In this document: positions 1 through 8,993 of the stretch, one piece after another
Layout: each line of letters opens with the position of its first letter
Numbering within the stretch: the stretch's first letter is position 1
Source: JAENVU01 sp963756815
Lineage (GTDB): Bacteria; Actinomycetota; Acidimicrobiia; IMCC26256; JAENVU01
Direction: 5' to 3'
Assembly: GCA_963756815.1 (NCBI GenBank)
Contig: CAVWPR010000007.1
Location: forward strand, 1-64,000
DNA length: 64,000 nt
Translations under genes and position numbers: made by a program
The notes under the pieces: generated by a model
Seen by the model: only the letters and a program-made list of their open reading frames with translations
What the model was told of the DNA's origin: nothing
Databases searched by the model: none

Positions 1-904
1 TCACCACCTGGGCCAGCTTCCAGCCGAGGTTCACCGCGTCCTGCACGCCGACGTTCAGACCCTGGCCACCCTGCGGCGGGTGCACGTGCGCGGCGTCGCC
101 GGCGAGCAGCACCCGGCCGCGGCGGTAGACGGCGGCCTGGCGCGACATGTCGGTGAAGCGCGAGATCCAGCTGGGCGATCGCGCCGCGAAGTCCGTTCCG
201 TAGACGCGGACGAGCTCCGCTCGGAGATCCGCGAGCGACGGCTCGTCGCCGGGCCCGACGCGGGCCTCCCTGAGCACCACGCGGAACGGCCCCCCGCCGC
301 GCGTGCGGTCGACCGGACCGATGCCGCCACCCTCGGGGCGGCCTCCGAGATCCGGGTCGTCCAGCTCGACCTCCGCGATCATCCAGCTGGTCGACGGATC
401 GAGGCCGACGAAGTCGATGCCCGCAGCCTTGCGGACCACGCTGCGCCCGCCGTCGCACCCGACGAGGTACTCCGCGCGGATGGAGGACCCGTCGGACAGC
501 CCGACGTCGACGCCGGTGCCGCCCTGGTCGAAGCCCGTGACCTCGCGCTCGCGGACGATCGGTACCGCCAGCTCCTCGACCCAGCCGGCGAGGATGCGCT
601 CGAAGTCGCGTTGCCAGAGTGCGAGCAGACAGTTGCGTCGGCTCGGGAAGTCGCTGATGTCCAGGACGTTGCCGGAGAACGCCACCGCCGAGTGGAGCTG
701 GCCCGCCGCCACGAACCGATCGCCGACGCCGCGCTGATCCAACACCTCGATCGTGCGGGAATGCAGGCCGCCGGCTCGTGATCCGTCGAGCTCCTGGCCG
801 GCGCGACGTTCGACGACGACGACGTCGACGCCCGCGAGCGCCAGCTCGGCCGCCAGCATCAACCCGGTCGGGCCACCTCCCGCCACCACCACCGGTGCTT
901 CCAT
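1..904 (-). CDS. FAD-dependent aromatic monooxygenase (PheA/TfdB type), 3' end cut by window edge
   Basis: Group A flavin monooxygenase that would hydroxylate an aromatic or polyketide substrate with NAD(P)H and O2; about 301 N-terminal residues of the usual ~500 are present. Seen: dinucleotide-binding GGGPTG near residue 10, the DG motif (CDGGRSVVR), and the GD motif (LAGDAAHVHPPQGGQG) near the truncation. The ATG at 904 directly abuts the TGA of the upstream beta-lactamase gene, so the two are almost certainly co-transcribed with the TetR gene before them. The family includes rifampicin- and tetracycline-modifying enzymes as well as phenol hydroxylases; the sequence alone does not identify the substrate. 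Confidence 0.88.
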   Translation of the reverse strand, partial: MEAPVVVAGGGPTGLMLAAELALAGVDVVVVERRAGQELDGSRAGGLHSRTIEVLDQRGVGDRFVAAGQLHSAVAFSGNVLDISDFPSRRNCLLALWQRDFERILAGWVEELAVPIVREREVTGFDQGGTGVDVGLSDGSSIRAEYLVGCDGGRSVVRKAAGIDFVGLDPSTSWMIAEVELDDPDLGGRPEGGGIGPVDRTRGGGPFRVVLREARVGPGDEPSLADLRAELVRVYGTDFAARSPSWISRFTDMSRQAAVYRRGRVLLAGDAAHVHPPQGGQGLNVGVQDAVNLGWKLAQVV

Positions 905-1995
905 TCAGCGGCGACCGCCTCCGTGTGACGGTCCGAGCAGGCCGAACGCCTCCTTGGCGAGGCCTCGGAGGTCCGTGTACGAGTCCGTCGAGAGGACCGC
1001 ATCGGGATTCGTCACCATGGCCTCGACGACGAAGGTCTCCCGATGCCGGTTCGTCGCCAGCCACCCGAGGGTGAGGACACCGGGCTCCGAGCCGCCCTTG
1101 AACCAGACCGAGGACCACGTCGACGGGTCCAGCGCGATCCCGAAGTCCTCGCGTGAGAGCACCGTGGCGAGTGGAGCCGACGAGGGTCGCTGCGAGAGCC
1201 GCTGCAGCCCGGCGAACGCACGGCAGATGTCCCGGGGCGAGGCGAACCACTCGATCTCGTCCACGTAGCGAGGATCGGTCGAGAAGCCCGAGGCGATCGC
1301 ACCGAGTGGGAGCGGGTCGACCGACGAGGTGAGAAAGGCCTCACGCTGGGGGCGCGGCGTCGCGAGGTAGCGGTCGCCGAGCCCGGCGTCGTAGTGCAAG
1401 AGGAACATCTCCCTCGTCGTGAGGAAGGGCTCGTCGGCCGACGCGTGTGCCGACCACCGGCGAGTCTGGGCCTCGACCGCGTCCCGTCCGACCAGGCCGA
1501 TGAGCATGTCGGCAGCCGTGTTGTCGCTGATCGCGATCATCTTGGTCGCGGCATCCTCGACCGACACCGTGGAACCGGCCGGGGCGAGCTGGAGCGATCC
1601 CGGCCCGTTGCCGAGACTCCGCACCGCGTCCTGCACCGTGAGGGTCTGGTTCCACGAGATCCGGCCGACGGCGATCTGGTTCGCGAGCGCGCCCAGCACG
1701 AACAGCTTGAACTGGGACGCCGTCGGCCGGGCCGTGGACGGAGCGACCACGTGGATCGGGACGCACTCGCCCCCGGGCGACACGCGTGCCGCGAGCAGGC
1801 CGACCTCCGGTCCCATGGCCGCGAGGTCGCGGTCGATCCGTGCCCACGCCCGCGCGGTCGACGGGCCGGACGGCGGCGGCAGCTTCGACACGACGACCAG
1901 GGAGCTCCACACGCCCCGAGCGCCACGACCACGCCGATGACGGCCGCGAGCGTCAGTCGTCGCGAGCTCGAACGCTCGGTGGGGATCCGGATCAC
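905..1995 (-). CDS. class A serine beta-lactamase-like lipoprotein (frameshifted near its lipobox)
   Basis: Serine hydrolase of the beta-lactamase fold. Seen: active-site SxxK (SQFK, about 1707-1718), SDN (about 1520-1530) and KGG in place of KTG (about 1092-1100). The proposed GTG start at 1995 overlaps the TetR stop as GTGA and opens a signal peptide ending in a lipobox (ALGAC). That stretch is one frame away from the catalytic domain; the frames must join at about 1900-1911, so one base is extra or missing. Without the shift, the catalytic frame has only unconvincing starts and no signal peptide. Expected to hydrolyse beta-lactams outside the membrane, but a non-lactamase serine hydrolase of this fold is possible. 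Confidence 0.75.
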
Positions 1996-2633
1996 CCCTC
2001 GTCCTCCGGGCTCGGTGGCGCCGCCGCGTCGACCAGCGCACCGAGACCACGATCGAAGGCGGCACGATCGAAGAGGTCGGCGAGCCGTCCGCTCATTCCC
2101 TCGAGGGTCGGGTGGCCCTTCAGCGCCGAGCGGTCGACGTCGACCGGGCGGGTCTCGAGGGACACGAAGCCGATGACGAAGGCGTAGACGGTCGCGTAGA
2201 CGCTGATCGCCACATCCTGGTCCAGGCCGTCGGCGACGAGCGCCGACACGACGCCGGCCGTCACCGCCAACCCCGTCGGGTCCTGGACCGGTCGGCGGCG
2301 GTAGGCGTCGAGGACCGCCGGATGTTCGAGGAGCAGGTCGCGCAAGCCGTGCGCGAAGCCGAGCAACGCATCGCGCCCGTCGTACTCGAGCACCGGCTGC
2401 CCGGCGACCGCGCTCGCGATCGTGGCGCCCACGACGAGATCGACCAACTCGTCGGCGCCGGCGACGTGGCCGTAGAGCGTCATCGGCGCGACGCCGAGCC
2501 GGGCGGCCACAGCCCGGATCGTGACGGCCTCCAACCCGCGCTCGTCCGCGAGCGCGACCGCCGCGTCGACCACCTCGTGACGGTTGACCTTGGGGGGCCG
2601 GCCCGGCCGGGGTGCAGCGGTCGTCACGGTCAC
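1992..2633 (-). CDS. TetR-family transcriptional regulator (TetR_C_1-like)
   Basis: One-component repressor. The N-terminal helix-turn-helix covers about residues 20-65 (VTIRAVAARLGVAPMTLYGHV) and the C-terminal part resembles the tetracycline-repressor ligand domain. GTG at 2633 is preferred: it gives a normal short N-terminus and lies just after a TACACT-like -10 and a tandem GTGTAC repeat, as expected for a leaderless autoregulated gene. A second GTG at 2627 is possible. First gene of the leftward operon with the beta-lactamase and the FAD monooxygenase, so it probably controls both. Confidence 0.85.
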   Translation of the reverse strand: MTVTTAAPRPGRPPKVNRHEVVDAAVALADERGLEAVTIRAVAARLGVAPMTLYGHVAGADELVDLVVGATIASAVAGQPVLEYDGRDALLGFAHGLRDLLLEHPAVLDAYRRRPVQDPTGLAVTAGVVSALVADGLDQDVAISVYATVYAFVIGFVSLETRPVDVDRSALKGHPTLEGMSGRLADLFDRAAFDRGLGALVDAAAPPSPEDEG

Positions 2634-2647
2634 GAACCGCGAAGTTA

Positions 2648-2659
2648 GTGTACGTGTAC
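2648..2659. promoter_or_regulatory. possible TetR operator (tandem GTGTAC)
   Basis: GTGTACGTGTAC, two head-to-tail hexamers, lies 15 bases before the chosen TetR start and overlaps the likely -10 (TACACT on the minus strand). The position suits autorepression. The repeat is direct rather than cleanly palindromic, so this is a weak call. Confidence 0.3.
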
Positions 2660-2782
2660 GGAAATCCCGCACGGCCGATGGCCGACCGAGCGACGGACCG
2701 GGACATCGGAGAGGAGCCGGAGCCTCTGACGCATCGCGCTCGGTGGCGATTCGCGACCCTTGCTCGACGAGCTCCCGAGCAG

Positions 2783-4027
2783 CTACCGGTCGAGGCGCAG
2801 CTGCTGGAACAGGAACGGACCGGTGTGGTCGGTCCAGTACGGACCACTCATGTTGATGTCGGTGGTGTGGCCCTCACCGGGGATCTCCACGAAGTCGCAC
2901 GTGTTCCCGGCGTCGCGCACTGCCTGGCACGTCTCGAACGAGTAGTCGGCGTTCCCGCCGCCGGCGGTGCTGTCCGTCTCGTAGTTGACCATGAGGATGG
3001 CGGCCTGATCGGCCGTGAACGGGACGAGTCCGACGGCCGCCGTGAGGTTGGCGCCGGTCGACATGGCTGCGTCGATCGAAGGGTCGATGGATCCGAGCGG
3101 ACCGCCGGGCGTGGGATCGGGCACGAGGGCCATGCCGAGCGCGATCGCGCCACCGGCGGAGTTGCCGTCGGCTGCGATGCGCGTGGTGTCGATGGCGTAG
3201 TCGGCCGCGTGCGCCTTGAGCCACCGCACCGACTCGAGACCGTCGTCGATGGCGTCGCGGGCGCCGAGGAGCACACGGTTCGCATCGCCGGTGGGCCGGA
3301 GGCGGTAGTCGATCGACGCGACGACCCAACCCCGGATCGCGAACTGGACGGCGACGTTGGCGTACTCACTGCGAGAGCCGCCGGCGAACGCGCCGCCGTG
3401 GACGAGGATGATCAGCGGACGGACGGACGGGCCACCGGTGGTCGGCGGTGTCCAGAGGTCGAGCAGCAGGTTGGTGTTCACGCCGAGGTAGTCGACCGCC
3501 GTGCCGTACTGGAGTCCGCCGACGTGGGTGATCTGCGCGTCCGTGTACACCGGCGTCTGGTAGCGGCCCGTGGCCGGGAGCGTCTCCTTCTGCGTGAATG
3601 CCGCCGTCATGTACAGGCGCCCGTCAGGGCACAACACGGAGCCGACACCGTCGCGGTCCCAGCGGGTGTCCGTGAGCATCGGGTTGCCCGACCAGCCCGC
3701 CACGATGGCCTGCGTCGCGGCGACGGCGCGCGCCGTGGGATCGACGATCGACGGGTCGAGCGCCGCCGAGCCCGCGACGTCACCCGCAGCCTTGGCGGTC
3801 TCGGCGTCGTAGGTGTCGTACGGATCCGACGACGCGGTCGCGGTGCCGGCGTCACAGTTCTCCTGGGCGTGGGCTCGCGCGCTCGTGGCGAGGGTGGCCG
3901 AGCGTGCCACCGCCGGCGCTCCCACCTGGGACCGGGCCTGGTCGATCCCCGCCGACGCCACCAGGTCGCAGCCGGCGACCGTCATCACCAGGGCACCGAG
4001 CACCGCGAGGGTCGACAGTCGTCGCAT
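2783..4027 (-). CDS. lipoprotein with a CAP/SCP-like domain fused to an alpha/beta-hydrolase esterase
   Basis: 414 residues. Signal peptide with lipobox VAGC (Cys20). Residues about 45-145 resemble a compact CAP/SCP domain (IVAGWSGNPML, then GVG and GRLYMTAAF). The rest is a carboxylesterase/BD-FAE-type hydrolase with oxyanion motif HGGAF (from His210), nucleophile Ser290 in GNSAGG, and a C-terminal GHTTD histidine. Expected to be membrane-anchored and to cleave esters outside the cell. The CAP assignment is by pattern and less certain than the hydrolase. GGAGG sits about 6 bases before the ATG. The 5' region shows a TTGACA-like -35. Confidence 0.82.
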   Translation of the reverse strand: MRRLSTLAVLGALVMTVAGCDLVASAGIDQARSQVGAPAVARSATLATSARAHAQENCDAGTATASSDPYDTYDAETAKAAGDVAGSAALDPSIVDPTARAVAATQAIVAGWSGNPMLTDTRWDRDGVGSVLCPDGRLYMTAAFTQKETLPATGRYQTPVYTDAQITHVGGLQYGTAVDYLGVNTNLLLDLWTPPTTGGPSVRPLIILVHGGAFAGGSRSEYANVAVQFAIRGWVVASIDYRLRPTGDANRVLLGARDAIDDGLESVRWLKAHAADYAIDTTRIAADGNSAGGAIALGMALVPDPTPGGPLGSIDPSIDAAMSTGANLTAAVGLVPFTADQAAILMVNYETDSTAGGGNADYSFETCQAVRDAGNTCDFVEIPGEGHTTDINMSGPYWTDHTGPFLFQQLRLDR

Positions 4028-4057
4028 TCCAGCCTCCAGAGCCGCACGTCGTTCTCC

Positions 4058-4088
4058 ATACAGTTGTGTATCGAGTTCGAGCTGTCAA
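4058..4088 (-). promoter_or_regulatory. possible promoter of the CAP/esterase gene
   Basis: On the minus strand a perfect TTGACA (4088-4083) is followed 19 bases later by CTGTAT, a poor -10, about 30 bases before the ATG at 4027. The -35 match is good but the spacing and -10 are weak. The rest of the gap up to 4333 shows nothing else convincing. Confidence 0.3.
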
Positions 4089-4333
4089 AGCGCCACCCAG
4101 GTGGGACGCGGGCGAGGCAGGGTGGACGCGCGGTGCTCGTCGGCGCGGACCGGCTCAGGGGTCGAGGAGAGGCGAGGTCGAGGTCGAGGTCGGCGAGCTT
4201 GCCGGGACCGACGCTGCAGCTTTGCCCACTGGATTGCGGTATGCGGGTTCTGTAAGGTGCGCGGCATTCGTTACGCCTCGGCACCTGTCGGGGCGCTGGG
4301 ATCCGATCTCGTGTCGGACGGGCTGGAGGCGAA

Positions 4334-4774
4334 ATGTCAGTGCAAGAACCCATGGTTCCAGATGATCTGCTACCCACGACCCGGCCTCTCGCTCGCCGGA
4401 GCACACTGCGTTCGAGGATGGGGCGGGTCGCGACGGTGGCCGTGCTCCTGGCCCTCGCCGCGACTGCGTTCGCCGCGGTCGGCGCGGCTGCGGACGCACA
4501 GCAAACGGGTGACTGCCCACCAGTGAGTGGTCCGGTCTCGGGTCCGGTGAGCCCACCGCAGACCTGTCCTCCCGTGAGCCCGCCGGTGAGCCCGCCGGTG
4601 AGCCCGCCGGTTCGTCCCCCGCACCATCACCACCATCACCACCACCACCATCACCACCGCCACCATCACCACCACCACCGTCACCACCACCACCACCACC
4701 ATCACCGTCACGACAACGACAACGACAACGACGACCGCGTGTCCGTGTCGGCGGGTTCCAAGCACCACCGCTGA
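4334..4774 (+). CDS. exported polyhistidine/proline-rich protein
   Basis: 146 residues. A basic N-terminus (RRSTLRSRMGR) and hydrophobic segment (about residues 32-52) form a signal peptide or anchor. Next comes a Pro-rich spacer of PVS/PPVS repeats with two cysteines, then an extraordinary tract with 26 His among 29 residues in runs of 12, 6 and 8 separated by Arg, and an acidic DNDNDNDD tail. A GGAGG 4 bases before the ATG supports real translation. High-capacity Ni/Zn/Co/Cu binding in the envelope is a reasonable inference; no known family is recognised. The tract uses mixed CAC/CAT codons, so it is not a pure trinucleotide slippage repeat. A gene for an O-antigen-ligase-like protein follows 27 bases downstream. 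Confidence 0.75.
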   Translation: MSVQEPMVPDDLLPTTRPLARRSTLRSRMGRVATVAVLLALAATAFAAVGAAADAQQTGDCPPVSGPVSGPVSPPQTCPPVSPPVSPPVSPPVRPPHHHHHHHHHHHHRHHHHHHRHHHHHHHHRHDNDNDNDDRVSVSAGSKHHR

Positions 4775-4801
4775 TCCACGCGGCATCTCGGGTCGGCCCG
4801 C

Positions 4802-6205
4802 ATGTCAGGAATGCCGACGCAGGCGGGTCTCGGCGTGGTGACGGCACCGGTCGTCGCAAGGAACGCGCGACGACCGGTGCCGGCGCCCGTGGTGGCGCTG
4901 GCACTGTTGATCGGTTCGGCGGCGGCACTCGTGCCGCTGCTGTATCGCACGGGGTGGCGAGACGTCTTCACGGCGCCCAAGCTGAGCGCGCTCTGGGCCG
5001 TGCTCGGCGTGTGCCTGCTCCTGGCGTGTCTCGTCGCCGTGGTGCGCGGCGGCGGCGTGCTCGCGTTCCAGCCGTCGCGTGCCGCCGACGTGGCATTCGC
5101 AGGATGGCTCCTGACCAACCTGCTCGCGTTCGCGTGGTCGGTCGATCGGCACCAGAGCCTCTTCGGTGAGCGCTACTGGTACCGCGGTCTGCTCACCGTC
5201 CTGCTGGAGGCCGGCTTCTTCCTGATCGCCCGGATCGCGTTCGCGCGCGTGCAGCAGCTCTGGTGGCTGGTCGCGGGCATCGCCGTCGGGGGGACGGCGG
5301 TGGCGTTCGTCGGCGTGCTGCAGCAACTCGGGACGGACCTCGTCTTCGGGATCGCGCCGCCGAACGGACGCGTCTTCGCGACCATCGGCCAGCCGGACTC
5401 GTTGGCCGCCTATCTCGTGATCGCGATCGCGACGACCGCGGCGCTCCTGGCCCGGCCTCGGCGGACGGTACGGGTCGGTGCGGGGCTGGGTCTGGCCGTC
5501 ATGGTCGCCGCCCTGGTGCTCACCGAGAGCCGGGGCGGGTACCTCGGGCTCGTCGTCTCCGGCGCAGTGGCGCTCGGCGGGCTGGTGTGGACCCACGGCG
5601 TACGGCCGGCTCGTCTCGCCTGGGCGCTCCTCGCGGTCGTCCTCGTCGCGATCACGCTGGGCGCGGCGGTCCCCTCACTCCGCAACCGGCTCGATGCCGC
5701 ATGGGAACGCACCCGGTCGGGCGAGGTCGCCACGAAGGACGCGTCGAACCAGGCCCATCTCGACCTCTGGTACGAGGGCTGGCTGGTCGCGGCCGACCAC
5801 CCGCTGATCGGCACCGGCCAGGACACCTTCGCCGAGGTGATCCCGCGGTACGCGTCCGAGCTGCCGGCGCGGAGCCGCCGCCAGCTCGCCAAGCACCGGG
5901 TCGAGAGCCCGCACAACGTCTACCTGGCGATCGCCGCGGGTTCGGGGTTCCCGGCGCTCGTGTTCTACCTGGCGCTGCTCGCCCTCATCGCCCGCTCGGT
6001 TCTGCGGGAAGCTCGGCGAAACCGCGAACGGGCGACCCGGGTGCTCCTCGTGATGCTGCTCGCCGCGCTCGCCGGCCACCTCGTCACCGACGCGTTCATG
6101 ACCGCCGATCTCGTCACGTCGTGGCTGCAGTGGACCCTCATGGGCGCCGGGCTGGCCGCCGCGACCCATCCGCGCGGCACCAGGGCGCGCGTCAGTCGGA
6201 CGTGA
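4802..6205 (+). CDS. O-antigen ligase / Wzy-like polytopic membrane protein
   Basis: 467 residues with about ten or more hydrophobic segments. A long hydrophilic loop (about residues 300-385) carries the Wzy_C-type pattern: DLWYEGWLVAADHPLIGTG, then RVESPHNVYLAIAAGSGFPAL. The family polymerises or ligates surface polysaccharide at the membrane. No other polysaccharide genes lie nearby, so the substrate is unknown and a role in protein O-glycosylation is also possible. The ATG at 4802 has no strong ribosome site; a second ATG lies at 4811. The 3' end overlaps the convergent dioxygenase gene by 14 bases. Confidence 0.85.
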   Translation: MSGMPTQAGLGVVTAPVVARNARRPVPAPVVALALLIGSAAALVPLLYRTGWRDVFTAPKLSALWAVLGVCLLLACLVAVVRGGGVLAFQPSRAADVAFAGWLLTNLLAFAWSVDRHQSLFGERYWYRGLLTVLLEAGFFLIARIAFARVQQLWWLVAGIAVGGTAVAFVGVLQQLGTDLVFGIAPPNGRVFATIGQPDSLAAYLVIAIATTAALLARPRRTVRVGAGLGLAVMVAALVLTESRGGYLGLVVSGAVALGGLVWTHGVRPARLAWALLAVVLVAITLGAAVPSLRNRLDAAWERTRSGEVATKDASNQAHLDLWYEGWLVAADHPLIGTGQDTFAEVIPRYASELPARSRRQLAKHRVESPHNVYLAIAAGSGFPALVFYLALLALIARSVLREARRNRERATRVLLVMLLAALAGHLVTDAFMTADLVTSWLQWTLMGAGLAAATHPRGTRARVSRT

Positions 6206-7214
6206 CCCGCAGGCGGCTGGCCGAGCGGTTCGCGTCCCAGTGGGTGCGGTTGCGGAAGAACGCGGGCCGCTCCTCGAGGACGCGAGTCTCCAGCCACAGG
6301 CGCTTGAGGTGCCGCACGTCGCCGGTCGCGCGGTCGTCCTCGTACGCGGTGCGACCGTGGAGCACGTGGTAGTTGTTGATGAACTGGATGTCGCCGGGCA
6401 ACAGCTCCATCGCGACCTGGTTCTCCGGCTCGACGGCCATCGCCTCGACCGTTTGCAACGCCTCCCGCTGCGCGTCGGTCAGCCGGGGCGCGGACGGGTG
6501 CCGTTGCGACGCCCAGATGTACGGCGGGATGCAGCGCACGAAGAGCCGACCGGCCACCGCGGTGAAGACGGGGAACGAATAGAAGGGCGCGCCACCGTCG
6601 GGCTGCTCGCCGCGGAAGTCGTACGGGAACGGCTCGTAGAGCGCCGCGGCGAGCTCTGGGCGCTCCCGCACCAGCCGGTTGTGGATGCGCACCGAGTTCG
6701 AGACGGTCGAGAGCCCGCCGGCGCGGCCGTTGTGCAGGCACATCAGGCCCACGAGGTCGGAGCCGTCGGTGTGGAACGGGAGGGCGACCCCACCGAGCTC
6801 GTTGCCCCGCGCCTCGGGGTCGTCGGTCGTCCTGCCCTGATCGGTCACGTCGCCGAGCACGTGCCCGTGCCGGTTCTGCGCCCACGGCAGCCCGAGGTGC
6901 GCGCCGATCCCCCAGTAGAGGATCTCCATCTCGTCCTGGGTGTACGCGCGGCGATCGATCCCGCGGAGGCGCACGAAGCCGCGTCCGTTGATCAGGTCGT
7001 CCTCGACGCGGGCGAGTCGAGCAGTCAGCGTCGGCAGCGGGAAGTCGTCGCGTGTGAGGTCGAGGACGTCGGTCGACCGCCCCATCGCGTGACGCAACGC
7101 ATGCTCGAGCTCGGTGCGCTCCTCGGCGGTGAAGTGCTCGGTGAAGGAGTCCCCGTCGACGAAGTCGTCGGCCTCCCATTCGCAGCCGGGCTCGAGCGGA
7201 CGGAGCGCGCTCAC
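6192..7214 (-). CDS. TauD/TfdA-family Fe(II)/2-oxoglutarate dioxygenase
   Basis: 340 residues. The facial triad is visible: His148 and Asp150 (FHTDGSD) and distal His286 (YHVLHGRTAY), with a later Arg for 2-oxoglutarate (LKRLWLETR). Members oxidise sulfonates, phenoxyacids, betaines or amino-acid derivatives. The GTG start at 7214 overlaps the stop of the amidohydrolase gene (GTGA), so the two are translationally coupled and probably act on the same compound, under the divergent TetR. Confidence 0.9.
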   Translation of the reverse strand: MSALRPLEPGCEWEADDFVDGDSFTEHFTAEERTELEHALRHAMGRSTDVLDLTRDDFPLPTLTARLARVEDDLINGRGFVRLRGIDRRAYTQDEMEILYWGIGAHLGLPWAQNRHGHVLGDVTDQGRTTDDPEARGNELGGVALPFHTDGSDLVGLMCLHNGRAGGLSTVSNSVRIHNRLVRERPELAAALYEPFPYDFRGEQPDGGAPFYSFPVFTAVAGRLFVRCIPPYIWASQRHPSAPRLTDAQREALQTVEAMAVEPENQVAMELLPGDIQFINNYHVLHGRTAYEDDRATGDVRHLKRLWLETRVLEERPAFFRNRTHWDANRSASRLRVTSD

Positions 7215-8915
7215 CGGACACCCGCCGGCGCCGACTGCTCGCCGCGGACGAATCGACCCGGCCGAGCGTCCGTCGCGACGTCGTCGGTCCGGGTCGCGAT
7301 CCCGGAGACGATCGTGTGCACATATCCGTGGGCCGACTGCATGAAGCGCTTCCCTCCCGCCGGGAGATCACTGACCATCCTCGGTGCTGCGAGCCCGAGG
7401 TGCTCGAAGTCGATCACGTTGAGGTCGGCCTTGTAGCCCGGCGCGAGCAGACCGCGGTCGAGCAGACCGACGGTCTCCGCGGTGAGCCGGCTCTGACGTC
7501 GGACGAGGTACGGCAGGTCGAAGGTGCGGCCGTGGCTGCGGTCCCGGCCCCAGTGGGCGATGAGGGTCGTCGGGAAGCTGCCGTCGCAGATCGTGCCGAC
7601 GTGCGCGCCGCCGTCGCCGAGGCCGGGAACGGTGGACGGGTGGGCGAGCATCTCGCCCGTGGCGTCGAGGTTCCCGTCCGCGTAGTTCAGGAACGGGAGG
7701 TACAGCAGCGCGTCGCCGTCGCCGCTCAGCAGCAGGTCCACGTAGTGCTCGACCGGGTCGACACCCAGCGCGCGGGCACCGGCGGCGACCGAATCCTCCG
7801 GTCCCGGCTCGTAGTTCGGGGGATCGCCGAGGACGAAGACCTTCTCGGTCGACTCCGCACGGATGACGTCACGCGCCTCGGCGATCAACCGCGTCCGCGT
7901 CTCGGTCTGCCGACAGCACCCGGACCTGCTCGGCAGGCGTGAGATCCGCGATCGTGCGAAACGTCGCGCAGCGCGAGATCGGATTCACCGACGCCTGGAG
8001 ACCCACGAGGATGCCGACCGCGCGCGCCGCGACCTGCGCGCGCATCGTGAGCCCCTCGGCCTCGGCGCGGTCGAGCAGCGCGAGGCCGCTGCGGTAGCCG
8101 TCACCACGACCGACCTGGACCAGCGAGAACGACAACGGCCGCCCCGACGTCCGCATCATCTCGAGCAGGGTCTCGTCCTCGTCGTCGGCGCGGAAGTCCG
8201 ACACCACCTGGAGCACGCCGTGCCCGGACGCACCGATCCCGCGGGCGATCCCGGTGAGCTCCTCGCGCGCGGCCGTGAGCGTCGGCGTCGGATCACCCCG
8301 ACTGGTCCGGTGGTTCAACGTGCGCGACGTCGAGAACCCGAGCGCACCCGCCTCGACACCTGCTGCGGCCAGGCGGCCCATCTCGGCGATCTCGTCGGCG
8401 GTCGCCGGCTCCCGGTTGGCACCGCGCTCGCCCATGACGTGCACCCGCAGCGGGGCGTGGCAGACCTGGGTCGCGAGGTCGATGTCGTAGCGCCGGCCGG
8501 CGAGGCAGTCGAGGTACTCACCGATCGACTCCCACTCCCACGACAGCCCTTCGTGGAGCACCGCGCCGGGGAGGTCCTCGACGCCTTCCATCAGCTCGAC
8601 GAGCATCGCCCGGTCGGCCGGACGCACCGGTGCGAACCCGACGCCGCAGTTCCCGGCGACGACCGTGGTCACGCCGTGATCCGACGACGGCTGCAGCCGG
8701 TCGTCCCACGTGGCCTGACCGTCGTAGTGGGTGTGGATGTCCACGAAGCCCGGGGCCACCACCGCGCCCGCGGCGTCGATCTCCTGCCGGCCGCGGCCGT
8801 CGACCCGACCGACCTCGACGATGCGGTCACCGCGCACGGCGACGTCGGCGGTGCGGGCCGGCGCGCCGGTCCCGTCCACGACGGTCCCCGCGCGCACCAC
8901 GAGATCGAACTCCAT
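7211..8915 (-). CDS. N-acyl-D-amino-acid deacylase-type amidohydrolase (frameshifted)
   Basis: About 568 residues once a one-base frameshift at roughly 7890-7925 is bridged. The first part holds the composite N-terminal beta-sandwich and metal motif (GFVDIHTHYDGQ). The second frame continues with the typical PSTVPGLGDGGAHVGT metal site and the C-terminal KADLNVIDF sandwich. The frames join around LTPAEQVRVL / RLIAEARDVI. The ATG at 8915 has an excellent GGAGGAG site 4 bases upstream. The family removes N-acyl or related groups from D-amino acids or cyclic amides in a metal-dependent way. The start region carries two TetR-like operators, and the gene is coupled to the downstream dioxygenase. 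Confidence 0.85.
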
Positions 8916-8932
8916 GGCTCTCCTCCGATATA

Positions 8933-8950
8933 TGACACTCATCAGTGTCA
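8933..8950. promoter_or_regulatory. palindromic operator 1 (TGACACT-N4-AGTGTCA)
   Basis: TGACACTCATCAGTGTCA is a perfect 7-bp inverted repeat with a 4-base centre, 18 bases upstream of the amidohydrolase ATG, in the divergent control region shared with a TetR gene. Almost certainly a binding site of that TetR. Confidence 0.8.
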
Positions 8951-8954
8951 TACA

Positions 8955-8972
8955 TGACACCCATGAGTGTCA
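8955..8972. promoter_or_regulatory. palindromic operator 2 (TGACACC-N4-AGTGTCA)
   Basis: TGACACCCATGAGTGTCA differs from operator 1 by one base in the arm. The centres lie 22 bp apart, close to two helical turns, which allows two dimers on the same DNA face. It ends 21 bases before the TetR GTG. Confidence 0.78.
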
Positions 8973-8993
8973 AGTGGCGCTAGGATCCGGTGC

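Noticed and set aside
4620..4720. CAC/CAT tract as a CRISPR-like or microsatellite repeat
   Set aside because: No regular spacers, and codon mixture with Arg breaks; it is explained by the His-rich coding frame.
4370..4786. Minus-strand poly-Val/Met membrane protein
   Set aside because: It is the complement of the polyhistidine gene. The plus strand has the signal peptide and ribosome site.
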